Shown in pieces: positions 56,578 through 64,000 of a DNA stretch of 64,000 nucleotides (the stretch's first letter is position 1; every line of letters starts with the position of its first letter). Below the pieces are notes generated by a model that had not been told where the DNA came from, did not search any database, and worked only from the letters and a program-made list of their open reading frames with translations. The DNA lies in assembly GCA_965248715.1 (NCBI GenBank), contig CBDFKB010000007.1, positions 1-64,000 on the forward strand, given 5' to 3'. The stretch is from CBDFKB01 sp965248715. GTDB lineage: Bacteria > Pseudomonadota > Alphaproteobacteria > Rhizobiales > Rhizobiaceae. The position numbers and the translations under genes are program-made.

Positions 56578-57027
56578 CTAGCCACCGACCTGCTCTTGCA
56601 GGGTCACCATCGCCAGGCGTCGATATCCGGCCGACGACACGCGGGCCATCACCTTGATCACGGTGCCATAGTCGGCGTTTTGATCGCCACGCACATAGAT
56701 GCGCTCTTCATAACCATTGCGCGCTATCGCCTCCAATTTGGCAACAATTTCGTCGACCGGCACTTCGGTATCCTGTAGGAAGATTTGTCCGTCCTGGTTG
56801 ACCGAAATGGTGATCGGCTGGGTCTGAGAGTTGAGTGCGCTGGCGCGGGTTTCCGGCAAATCGATTGGCACGCCAACTGTCAATAATGGCGCTGCGACCA
56901 TGAAAATGATCAACAACACCAGCATAACGTCAACGAACGGCGTCACATTGATCTCGCTCATCGGCTGGTGGCGTCTACTACGCCGGCGTCGGCCGGCGCT
57001 GGTACTGGCAATCCCGGTTACCGCCAT
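56578..57027 (-). CDS. tolR: Tol-Pal proton channel subunit TolR
   Basis: ExbD/TolR family, 149 residues. An Arg-rich cytoplasmic N-terminus (GRRRRSRRHQPMSEINVTPFVD), one membrane segment with the proton-binding Asp in VTPFVDVMLVLLIIFMVAAP, and a periplasmic domain ending VKVMARVSSAGYRRLAMV-like (here IKVMARVSSAGYRRLAMV). 30 bp after tolQ, forming the TolQR motor. Confidence 0.97.
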   Translation of the reverse strand: MAVTGIASTSAGRRRRSRRHQPMSEINVTPFVDVMLVLLIIFMVAAPLLTVGVPIDLPETRASALNSQTQPITISVNQDGQIFLQDTEVPVDEIVAKLEAIARNGYEERIYVRGDQNADYGTVIKVMARVSSAGYRRLAMVTLQEQVGG

Positions 57028-57057
57028 GTTGGGCGCTCCTTGAAGACATTCATCGCA

Positions 57058-57843
57058 TCACTTCCCCTGTTTTTCATCCATCTGTCGCGAAAGTATGGCG
57101 GAGAATTCGTCGGCGAAACCTTCGAGCCGGCTGGCGATGCGCGATACATCGGTGGAAAGCTTGTTATAAGCGATTACCGCCGGGATCGCCGCCAGCAGGC
57201 CGAGAGCGGTCGCCAACAGCGCTTCGGCGATGCCGGGCGCGACTACGGCTAGATTGGTCGACTTCGAACCGGCGATCGCCTGGAACGAAGTCATGATGCC
57301 GATAACGGTGCCAAACAGACCAATAAATGGTGCTGCCGAACCGATCGAGGCCAACACCATCAACCGGGTTTCCAATCGTTCGGTTTCACGGGCAAGCGAC
57401 ACATCCAGCACCTTGTCGATCCGGGTTTGCAGACCGATCAGCGAATTGGCGCCGCGTTCAAACGACCGCTTCCATTCGCGCATTGCCGCAACAAACAACG
57501 CGCCCATGCCGCGCGGCGAAGATTCGGCCAGGCTTCGGTATAATTCTTCCAGCGATTGGCCGGACCAAAAGGTCTTTTCAAATTGATCGAACTGGCGGCG
57601 GGTGCGCGCGAACAGGAGCCATTTGTCGAAAATGATCGCCCAACTCCATATCGATGCCATCACCAGGCCGACCATGACGATTTTGACCACCAGGCCAGCC
57701 TGCCAGAACAAATCGAGCAGCGAAGTGTCAGCTTCGATGGTGCCGATCGACTGCGCATGGGCTGGCGCCGCGAACAATATTGTCAGCCCAGCCATTATTG
57801 CCAGTTTCGCCTGCACGCATCGTGTCAACGCAATCGCGTCCAT
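57058..57843 (-). CDS. tolQ: Tol-Pal proton channel subunit TolQ
   Basis: MotA/TolQ/ExbB family, 261 residues, three membrane segments: LLDLFWQAGLVVKIVMVGLV, APFIGLFGTVIGIMTSFQ and GIAEALLATALGLLAAIPAV. The N-terminus carries an additional signal-like stretch (AKLAIMAGLTILFAAPAHAQ) before SLLDLF that most TolQ proteins lack; the true start may be ATG at residue 17, or an unusual leader is present. First of tolQRA. ybgC lies 186 bp upstream. Confidence 0.95.
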   Translation of the reverse strand: MDAIALTRCVQAKLAIMAGLTILFAAPAHAQSIGTIEADTSLLDLFWQAGLVVKIVMVGLVMASIWSWAIIFDKWLLFARTRRQFDQFEKTFWSGQSLEELYRSLAESSPRGMGALFVAAMREWKRSFERGANSLIGLQTRIDKVLDVSLARETERLETRLMVLASIGSAAPFIGLFGTVIGIMTSFQAIAGSKSTNLAVVAPGIAEALLATALGLLAAIPAVIAYNKLSTDVSRIASRLEGFADEFSAILSRQMDEKQGK

Positions 57844-58029
57844 TGCACAATCACCTTTGCAAGTTTCGAATTCGGAAAATCAGATCCCGCCGGTACACCC
57901 GCATCCAAACGGCAAGTGCCTGTTTGCGCGAAAATTTGTTCACACCATGACGCTTCGCACCGGTAATCCGCTACAGCGCAAATAAGGACCAATTAGGGTT
58001 AAGGAAGCGTTAGATCGGTTTTGGCGTCT

Positions 58030-58506
58030 TCACCGCTGTTTTGCCGCCTCGATGAGCGGTGCCAACGCGGATTGCATCTCATCTGGCAAGCGCACAGGCC
58101 GGCCCGATTTGTTGATCAAAGCCACTTCCACATCGGCGACGGCGACCGGTTTGTCCTGGCGGCTGACCTCTTGGCGCATAAACAATCGCGCACCCGATGC
58201 GCCGATAACGAAGGTGCGCACAGTCAACAAATCGTCGATGCGTGCGCCAGCGATGTAACGGATATTGAGCCGATGCACCGCATAGACGATTTCCTGATGT
58301 TCGAGGGTTACGTGATCGATACCCAGCAACCGCACCAAATCGGAGCGTCCACGTTCCATATAGCGCAAATAGTTGGCGTGATAGACCACACCGGAAAAAT
58401 CCGTATCCTCATAATAGATGCGGACCTGCATTTCGTGACCGCCAGAAATAAGGCGATTGAACAGGTTAATGTCGCGGCTTTCGTTCATTGCCGTTAGATG
58501 TGCCAA
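58030..58506 (-). CDS. ybgC: Tol-Pal associated acyl-CoA thioesterase YbgC
   Basis: Hotdog-fold thioesterase, 158 residues. MQVRIYYEDTDFSGVVYHANYLRYMERGRSD holds the catalytic Asp of the EDTDxxGVVYHANYL signature, followed by VRLLGIDH and RYIAGARIDDLLTV. Usually precedes tolQ. TTG at 58506 has AGGAA seven bases upstream; ATG at 58488 lacks an SD, so TTG is preferred with moderate confidence. Confidence 0.93.
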   Translation of the reverse strand: MAHLTAMNESRDINLFNRLISGGHEMQVRIYYEDTDFSGVVYHANYLRYMERGRSDLVRLLGIDHVTLEHQEIVYAVHRLNIRYIAGARIDDLLTVRTFVIGASGARLFMRQEVSRQDKPVAVADVEVALINKSGRPVRLPDEMQSALAPLIEAAKQR

Positions 58507-58539
58507 TAGTAAGTTCCTGTGGTAAAATCGCTTCGCTAA

Positions 58540-59580
58540 TCAGTCACCCTCTTCAAACATATGGAATTGGCTGGCCACCAGGTCTGGCGGCGCGGCGAGC
58601 CCCAAATGTTGCCAGGCATGGCGCGTCAATATCCGGCCACGAGGTGTGCGCTGAATGAGCCCCTGTTGGATCAAATACGGCTCGATGATTTCTTCGATCG
58701 CATCACGCGGTTCCGACAGAGCGGCAGCGATGGTTTCAATTCCCACCGGACCGCCACCGAAATTCGCCGCGATCATCGACAAATAGCGCCGATCCAATTG
58801 GTCGAGGCCGCGCTGGTCGACTTCAAGCCGGCCAAGCGCGTCGTCGGCAATCACGCGGGTAATCGCATCGGCCTTTTGCACCACAGCGAAATCGCGCACC
58901 CGGCGCAGCAGCCGGCCGGCGATACGCGGGGTGCCGCGGGCGCGCCTAGCGATTTCGGCTGCCCCGTCTTTGGCAATGCCAATGCCGAGAATGCGCGCAC
59001 CACGATTAACGATGGTTTCCAGTTCCTGGTCGGTATAAAAATTAAGCCGAACCGGAATACCGAACCGGTCGCGCAGCGGCGTGGTTAACAAGCCAATGCG
59101 GGTGGTAGCCGCCACCAAGGTGAACTGGGCCAAATCGATCTTGACCGAGCGCGCCGCCGGCCCTTCGCCAATGATTAGATCAAGTTGGAAATCCTCAAGT
59201 GCTGGATAAAGGATTTCCTCGACCGCCGGATTGAGCCGGTGCACTTCGTCGATAAACAGCACATCACGGTCTTCGAGATTGGTCAAAATCGCCGCCAGAT
59301 CACCGGCCTTGGCGATTACCGGGCCTGAGGTCGAGCGGAAATTGACCCCCAATTCCCGGGCCATAATCTGCGCCAGGGTAGTTTTTCCAAGGCCCGGAGG
59401 ACCAACGAACAATACGTGATCGAGCGCTTCGCCGCGGATCTTCGCCGCCTCAATAAATACGCTTAAATTCGCGCGCGCCTGTTCCTGGCCGATAAATTCG
59501 TTAAGCCGCTGCGGCCTGAGCGAAACATCGGCGTCCTCGCCATGCTCGGTTGCGGAAATCAGGCGCGCGGGATCGTTCAT
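58540..59580 (-). CDS. ruvB: Holliday junction helicase motor RuvB
   Basis: AAA+ branch-migration motor, 346 residues. RPQRLNEFIGQEQARANLSV, Walker A FVGPPGLGKTTLAQIMA, Walker B DVLFIDEVHRLNPAVEE, sensor VAATTRIGLLTTPLRDRFG, and winged-helix IQRTPRGRILTRHAW. ATG at 59580 is preceded by GGAG; the frame 22 codons longer is not supported. Part of ruvC-ruvA-ruvB. Confidence 0.98.
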   Translation of the reverse strand: MNDPARLISATEHGEDADVSLRPQRLNEFIGQEQARANLSVFIEAAKIRGEALDHVLFVGPPGLGKTTLAQIMARELGVNFRSTSGPVIAKAGDLAAILTNLEDRDVLFIDEVHRLNPAVEEILYPALEDFQLDLIIGEGPAARSVKIDLAQFTLVAATTRIGLLTTPLRDRFGIPVRLNFYTDQELETIVNRGARILGIGIAKDGAAEIARRARGTPRIAGRLLRRVRDFAVVQKADAITRVIADDALGRLEVDQRGLDQLDRRYLSMIAANFGGGPVGIETIAAALSEPRDAIEEIIEPYLIQQGLIQRTPRGRILTRHAWQHLGLAAPPDLVASQFHMFEEGD

Positions 59581-59737
59581 GCCAAAAGCTCCATACCCGA
59601 GACGGGTATTGCCGCGCGCCGGTCGAAAGTGACGGTGGCGGGACACCCGGCCTTCGCGCCGAGAAAAATAATCAGACAGTCGGCAGTCAGCAACCGTACA
59701 AAGACGGCGGTATCAACCCCAATATTCGACAATCCGA

Positions 59738-60355
59738 TCACTTCGCCAGCTCCCTGAGCCCCAGCCGGATCAATGTCGCGCTGCCCGCGTCGTCACCGGC
59801 CTGGCGCCGCGCCACGCTCACCGCTTCGGCCGCCTGTTGCGACGAATAGCCGAGATTTGTCAGGGCCGATACCGCGTCATTGAGCGCCGGTGCGGCAACC
59901 CCGGCGCCGATTTCGCGCTGCAATCCCATTTGCGCCGGATCGAGGCTGGTTCCTAATGGCGCTTTGTCCTTCAGTTCACTAACGATGCGCTGCGCCACCT
60001 TCGGCCCAACACCTGGCGCGCGCGCCACCATCGCTTTGTCCTGCAATGCGATCGCCGACGCTATATCGTTAGCGCCAAGCGTGCCGAGGATCGCCAGTGC
60101 CACCTTGGCACCGACCCCTTGCACGCTTTGCAGCAGCCGAAACCAGTCACGTTCAACATCGTGAGAAAAGCCGAACAGTTTGAGTTCGCTTTCCCGCACA
60201 TGGGTCTCGATCGCCAGCGTCGCTACCTCGCCGGCCTGGGGCAGATCGGCTAGGGTGCGGGTCGAACAATGCACCAGATAACCGACACCGCCAACGTCGA
60301 GGATTGTCCAATCATCGCCGCTCGTGTCGACTATTCCTTTCAATTTGCCGATCAT
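59738..60355 (-). CDS. ruvA: Holliday junction DNA helicase subunit RuvA
   Basis: 205 residues, binds the four-way junction and loads RuvB. MIGKLKGIVDTSGDDWTILD start, OB-fold HVRESELKLFGF, helix-hairpin-helix VQGVGAKVALAILGTLG and GVGPKVAQRIVSELKDK, and a C-terminal RuvB-binding domain (LTNLGYSSQQAAEAVSVA). 157 bp to ruvB, 21 bp after ruvC. Confidence 0.98.
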   Translation of the reverse strand: MIGKLKGIVDTSGDDWTILDVGGVGYLVHCSTRTLADLPQAGEVATLAIETHVRESELKLFGFSHDVERDWFRLLQSVQGVGAKVALAILGTLGANDIASAIALQDKAMVARAPGVGPKVAQRIVSELKDKAPLGTSLDPAQMGLQREIGAGVAAPALNDAVSALTNLGYSSQQAAEAVSVARRQAGDDAGSATLIRLGLRELAK

Positions 60356-60376
60356 GTTTGCCCCATCTCCCGGTGG

Positions 60377-60889
60377 TTAGGCAGAAATTCGGGTAAGAAT
60401 GTCGCGCCCGGCCCGATGGTGGGCATGGCAGATCGCAATCGCCAACGCATCGGCAGCATCATCGCTGTCATATTCGGCTTTTGGCAACAGCATTCGCAAC
60501 ATCGCCTGGATCTGCTGCTTGTCGGCATGGCCAACCCCGACGATGGTTTTTTTCACTGAATTGGGCGCGTATTCATGGACTGGCAATCCGGCCAGGGCCG
60601 GCACCACCAAAGCGATGCCCCGGGCCTGGCCGAGTTTCAAGGTTGCCGCGCCATCCCGGTTGACGAAGGTTTTTTCCACCGCCGCCTCCTGCGGAATATG
60701 ACTATCAATGATCGCCCGCAGTTGCTCGTGCAGATGACAAAGCCTTACCGCCAATTCGTCGCTCGCGTTTGAGCGCGCGGTGCCGGCGGCAACAAAGCTT
60801 ATCCGATTGGCTTGGCATTCGATGACCCCCCAGCCCATGTTGCGTACACCAGGATCGATGCCGATAATGCGAATCACTGAACCGGTCAT
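60377..60889 (-). CDS. ruvC: Holliday junction resolvase RuvC
   Basis: 170 residues, RNase H-like nuclease. RIIGIDPGVRNMGWGVIE with the first catalytic Asp, AAVEKTFVNRDGAATLKLGQARG with Glu, ANSVKKTIVGVGHADKQQI-like (here PNSVKKTIVGVGHADKQQI), and YDSDDAADALAIAICHA with two Asp. ruvC-ruvA-ruvB order. Confidence 0.98.
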   Translation of the reverse strand: MTGSVIRIIGIDPGVRNMGWGVIECQANRISFVAAGTARSNASDELAVRLCHLHEQLRAIIDSHIPQEAAVEKTFVNRDGAATLKLGQARGIALVVPALAGLPVHEYAPNSVKKTIVGVGHADKQQIQAMLRMLLPKAEYDSDDAADALAIAICHAHHRAGRDILTRISA

Positions 60890-60961
60890 GGTTTCGCTGT
60901 AGCGCGTTCATCGAATAACTACCATGTTCCTACCGACCTCTTACGCAAATGCGGTGCCGTC

Positions 60962-61729
60962 TTGTTCGAAACCGTCCTTACGCTATTGGCGACCCGCGAC
61001 ATGCAATTGCTGCTGGCATGCGTGCTAATCGCTGGCATCGTGCGCGGTTTTTCCGGTTTCGGCACCGGCATGATCGTCTCGCCAGTGGTCGCGGCGCTTT
61101 ATTCTCCCAAGGCAGCGTTAATTGTGATCTTCCTGATCGATTCCTGGCCGATGCTGTTCATAGCGGTTCCAGCATGGCGACAGGTCGAGCGTAAGGAATT
61201 GTTGCCGGTGGTCGGTGGATACGCGCTGATCCTGCCGCTTGGGATTGTCTTCGTTAGCTACAGCGACCCGGTGTTTCTGCGCTGGTTCATATCGCTGACC
61301 ATCTTTGTGCTGATCGCCGTGCTGTGGAGCGGTTGGCACTACCAGGGTCGGCGTACCGCGCCGATCTCGCTCAGCGTCGGCGGCGTATGTGGATTTCTTG
61401 GTGGATCAACAGCGCTGGCCGGCCCACCGGCGATACTCTATTGGTTAGCGGCGCGGAAACCGGCGATGACAGTGCGCGCCAACATGACGGTAATGTTGGC
61501 GCTTACCGGTATGCTCGCCGGTTTCGGTTATTGGCTAAGTGGCTTTTTTACCCGCGACGCGGTGATTTTTGGCCTGGCCGCGTCACCGGTCTATCTCGGT
61601 GGCTTGCTGGTCGGTACAAAAATGTTCAGTAATGCTGGTGAAACCGTCTACCGAATGGTTGCCTATGTGATCATCATCGCTGCCGCGTTGATTTCTCTGC
61701 CAATTCTCGATGGTGTGGCGAACCGATAG
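60962..61729 (+). CDS. TSUP family transporter (TauE/SafE)
   Basis: 255-residue integral membrane protein with about eight segments and two homologous halves: VLIAGIVRGFSGFGTGMIVSP in the first and VGGVCGFLGGSTALAGPPAI in the second, both typical of the sulfite/sulfonate exporter TSUP family. Start is TTG at 60962. It points opposite to the ruv block and sits between ruvC and yebC, an insertion in an otherwise conserved neighbourhood. Substrate unknown. Confidence 0.88.
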   Translation: MFETVLTLLATRDMQLLLACVLIAGIVRGFSGFGTGMIVSPVVAALYSPKAALIVIFLIDSWPMLFIAVPAWRQVERKELLPVVGGYALILPLGIVFVSYSDPVFLRWFISLTIFVLIAVLWSGWHYQGRRTAPISLSVGGVCGFLGGSTALAGPPAILYWLAARKPAMTVRANMTVMLALTGMLAGFGYWLSGFFTRDAVIFGLAASPVYLGGLLVGTKMFSNAGETVYRMVAYVIIIAAALISLPILDGVANR

Positions 61730-61780
61730 CGGACAGGCAATTTAGGGCCTGTTGAGTATCATGATTGATGCTCGATACCG

Positions 61781-62536
61781 TCAGGCCGCCGATAACCGCT
61801 CCATTATTGCATCGTCGATCTCGAAATTAGCGAACACGTTTTGTACGTCTTCATCGTCTTCCAGCCCATCCATCAATTTCAGCAATGTAGCTGCTTTTTC
61901 TTCGTCGACTGGAGTTAAGTTCTGCGGTTTCCACACCGGCTTGACGCTTTCGGCTTCGCCAAGCACCTCTTCCATTGCCTTGGCGACTTCGCCGAGATCC
62001 TCGAATGCGCAAATGATCAAGTGCCCGTCCTCGTCGCTCGTAACATCCTCGGCGCCGGCCATGATCGCCGCGTCCATCACCGCTTCTTCGCCTCCAGCTT
62101 GCGCCCGATAAACGATTTCGCCCTTACGATCGAACATGAATGACACCGACCCGGTCTCGCCCAATTGCCCACCATTCTTGGTAAAGCAGGCGCGGATATT
62201 GGCGGCCGAACGGTTGAGGTTGTCGGTCAGCGCCTCGACGATGACGGCGACCCCGCCCGGACCGTAACCTTCATAGCGGATTTCCTTGTAGTCCTCGCCC
62301 TCGCCACCGGTGCCTTTGCTAACCGCGCGCTGGATATTGTCCTTTGGCATTGACTGGCCCTTGGCGTTCTGGATCGCCAATCGCAGCCGCGGGTTCATGC
62401 CCGGGTCGGTCACACCAGCTCCCATTTTTACCGCCACGGTGATTTCCTTCGACAGCCGTGAAAACAGTTTCGAGCGGGCCGCATCAGCGCGGCCCTTTTT
62501 ATGCATGATGTTTTTGAACTTTGAATGGCCAGCCAT
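61781..62536 (-). CDS. yebC: YebC/PmpR family transcriptional regulator
   Basis: 251 residues, normal for YebC. MAGHSKFKNIMHKKGRADAA at the start, KMGAGVTDPGMNPRLRLAIQ, MPKDNIQRAVSKGTGG, EGYGPGGVAVIVEALTDNLNR and AGAEDV late. YebC proteins act as regulators and/or ribosome-associated translation factors. Usually beside ruvCAB, as here. ATG at 62536 replaces a start 25 codons further up. Confidence 0.97.
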   Translation of the reverse strand: MAGHSKFKNIMHKKGRADAARSKLFSRLSKEITVAVKMGAGVTDPGMNPRLRLAIQNAKGQSMPKDNIQRAVSKGTGGEGEDYKEIRYEGYGPGGVAVIVEALTDNLNRSAANIRACFTKNGGQLGETGSVSFMFDRKGEIVYRAQAGGEEAVMDAAIMAGAEDVTSDEDGHLIICAFEDLGEVAKAMEEVLGEAESVKPVWKPQNLTPVDEEKAATLLKLMDGLEDDEDVQNVFANFEIDDAIMERLSAA

Positions 62537-62639
62537 CGCCGATCCTTGGGTAGGAGTAATGCCACGGTTTGCCGGGCGCAATTTGCCGCTTATAACCAAA
62601 ACCGCACACAAGCGTCCAGATCAGCAAGAGGCCAAGCAA

Positions 62640-63125
62640 ATGACCAATGAACCGCATCCGGAAAATTCCCAGACCGGCGGATGCCAATGTGGATCGGTGC
62701 GTTATCACTTAACAGGTGCGCCGCTGACCTTGTATGCCTGTTATTGCACCGAATGCCAGGCCCAGTCAGCCAGCGGGTTCGGCATGTCGATGCGCGTCCA
62801 CCGCAAAGACGTCGCGGTCGATGGAAATACTGCCACATGGCGCCGCGAACCCGGCGCCGGCAATGTGTTGGAATGCATCTTCTGCCCGCAATGCGGAACC
62901 CGTTTGTTTCACCAGCGGCCGAAATACCCAGACACATTGAACATCAAGGCCGGTTCCCTGGATGAGGTCGCCAATCTGACCCCGGTCGGTCACATCTGGA
63001 CCGCCAGCAAGCCCAATTGGGTCACAATACCACAGGCGACCTATCAGACCCCGCACCAACCACCAGGCTATGAAGAGATGATCGCCTTGTGGCGCCAACA
63101 GCACCCTAACTGGTCTTCTGGATAG
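62640..63125 (+). CDS. GFA family protein (glutathione-dependent formaldehyde-activating type)
   Basis: 161 residues with the zinc-binding GFA fold: GGCQCGSVRYHL, LYACYCTECQAQSASGFG, and CIFCPQCGTRLFHQ, six or seven cysteines in all. The family was named after formaldehyde-glutathione synthase, but most members have no shown activity. The ATG at 62640 follows AAGAGG. Divergent from yebC. Confidence 0.92.
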   Translation: MTNEPHPENSQTGGCQCGSVRYHLTGAPLTLYACYCTECQAQSASGFGMSMRVHRKDVAVDGNTATWRREPGAGNVLECIFCPQCGTRLFHQRPKYPDTLNIKAGSLDEVANLTPVGHIWTASKPNWVTIPQATYQTPHQPPGYEEMIALWRQQHPNWSSG

Positions 63126-63151
63126 GGTCCGTGTCCATTCATCGGGGACCC

Positions 63152-63967
63152 TTACCAGGGCATGACGTTTTCCAACCTTGGGCCAACCCGCAAAGGCGCA
63201 ATGTGGGTGGCAAGCCCGCTATCATCATCGATAATGATCCCGGCCCCGCACAGGGTCGCCTCGCCGGTTGCCGCGTCAAGCTTGGCCTTGGGCACTTTGG
63301 TTACAAAGCGGTTGATCGGTTCTTCCTTTTCCATGCCGAGTGAGGAATCATAATCCCCGCACATGCCGAGGTCCGACATATAGGCGGTGCCGCCACCAAG
63401 AATGTGATGATCGGCGGTTGGCACATGGGTATGGGTGCCGACAACGGCGCTGACCCTGCCGTCGACGAAATGGGCGAAACACTGTTTCTCCGAGGTTGCC
63501 TCGGCGTGAAAATCGACGATGATCGCATCTACTGTCGATCCTAGCACCACATTTTCCAGCAATGCCTCGCCGCAGGCGAACGGATCGTCCAGTTCTGGTT
63601 GAACGAACAACCGGCCCATAATGTTGGCGACCATGATCCGGGCGCCGTTTTTGGCTTCAAACATATCGGTGCCACGGCCTGGCGTGCCGGCGGGATAATT
63701 CGCAGGCCGCAAGAAACCGCTGCGGCGGTCGGCGAAGGTCAGCGCCTCACGCTGGTTCCACACATGGTTGCCGGTGGTCACCACATCAGCGCCGGCTTCA
63801 AGCAATCCATCGAAAATCGGTTCGGTAATGCCGAACCCACCGGCGGCGTTTTCGCCGTTGATAATCACCAATTCGGCGCCGAGCCGATCAATCAAGCCCG
63901 GTAATTGATCGGCAATCGCATTGCGTGCCGTGCGCCCGACCACATCGCCCAAGACCAGGATTTTCAT
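63152..63967 (-). CDS. YmdB-like metallophosphoesterase (TIGR00282 family)
   Basis: 271 residues, calcineurin-like fold: MKILVLGDVVGRTARNAI (metal Asp), INGENAAGGFGI, TGNHVWNQREAL, IVDFHAEATSEKQCFAHFVDGRVSAVVGTHTHVPTADHHIL covered by successive metal-binding His and Asp. YmdB relatives hydrolyse 2',3'-cyclic nucleotides. Convergent with the GFA gene; ATG at 63967 overlaps the stop of an upstream frame by four bases. Confidence 0.93.
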   Translation of the reverse strand: MKILVLGDVVGRTARNAIADQLPGLIDRLGAELVIINGENAAGGFGITEPIFDGLLEAGADVVTTGNHVWNQREALTFADRRSGFLRPANYPAGTPGRGTDMFEAKNGARIMVANIMGRLFVQPELDDPFACGEALLENVVLGSTVDAIIVDFHAEATSEKQCFAHFVDGRVSAVVGTHTHVPTADHHILGGGTAYMSDLGMCGDYDSSLGMEKEEPINRFVTKVPKAKLDAATGEATLCGAGIIIDDDSGLATHIAPLRVGPRLENVMPW

Positions 63968-64000
63968 GACATGGTTCCCGTTGACTGGTGTTGGTTGAAA
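63964..64000 (-). CDS. Possible 3' end of an upstream gene (partial)
   Basis: A minus frame enters from the window edge, reads FNQHQSTGTMS and stops at TGA 63964-63966, overlapping the ymdB-like start as ATGA. Such coupling suggests a real upstream gene, often 5-formyltetrahydrofolate cyclo-ligase in this position in alphaproteobacteria, but 11 residues cannot identify it. Confidence 0.3.
   Translation of the reverse strand, partial: FNQHQSTGTMS

Overview
The window looks like a moderately GC-rich chromosome segment of an alphaproteobacterium, most likely of the Rhizobiales/Hyphomicrobiales type. The signs are the co-linear block yebC-ruvCAB-ybgC-tolQRAB-pal-cpoB-tilS-ftsH-glmM, a serC-serA pair with a structured leader, a consensus CtrA box (TTAA-N7-TTAA) before an Omp25/31-like porin-type gene, and a Rhizobiales-style intergenic palindromic repeat. 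No ribosomal RNA or CRISPR is present. The placement is inferred from gene content only.

Layout. (1) 1-6.8 kb, minus strand: a giant repetitive surface protein with an LEPR-type N-terminus, about 16 proline-rich 16-residue repeats, a DUF4347 domain, two near-identical propeller-like modules, cadherin-like domains, and a run of almost identical 104-residue VCBS repeats that leaves the window through a frameshift near base 104. (2) 7.1-20.7 kb: a nearly complete route from guanine/xanthine to ureidoglycolate (guaD, xdhAB, puuD, uraH, a PuuE-OHCU decarboxylase fusion, allantoicase), interspersed with an acyl-CoA ligase, a DUF2332 protein, an SCP2-like protein and others. No xdhC, ureidoglycolate lyase or purine permease is visible. 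(3) 20.8-34.5 kb: an unknown membrane protein, glutathione-dependent formaldehyde oxidation (frmA, fghA), a decaying Ala/Glu/Lys-rich lipoprotein gene, acyl-CoA metabolism, and a fused indolepyruvate ferredoxin oxidoreductase preceded by an Lrp/AsnC regulator. (4) 34.5-39.2 kb: a decayed island with one intact IS5/IS427-like insertion sequence, two fragments of another transposase, a possible IS21-like end, broken prpD and HMG-CoA lyase genes around an intact enoyl-CoA hydratase gene, a recombinase remnant, and a 19-bp duplication of the 3' end of tRNA-Ala(CGC). (5) 39.3-46.3 kb: an Fe(II)/2-oxoglutarate oxygenase of the ArpA/BesD type beside a Cys/Met-metabolism PLP enzyme, a zf-CHCC protein, serA-serC and the porin-like gene, which sits between inverted 105-bp repeats. 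(6) 46.8-64 kb: cell-envelope and DNA-repair housekeeping genes on the minus strand.

The parts most worth a second look are the giant adhesin with its repeat frameshift, the oxygenase/PLP-enzyme pair, the porin gene between inverted repeats under a CtrA box, the tRNA-linked decayed island, and the imperfect palindrome in the shared puuD-uraH/puuE promoter region. Starts given here were often moved inside the longest open frame on the basis of ribosome-binding sites or family N-termini; the reason is stated for each.
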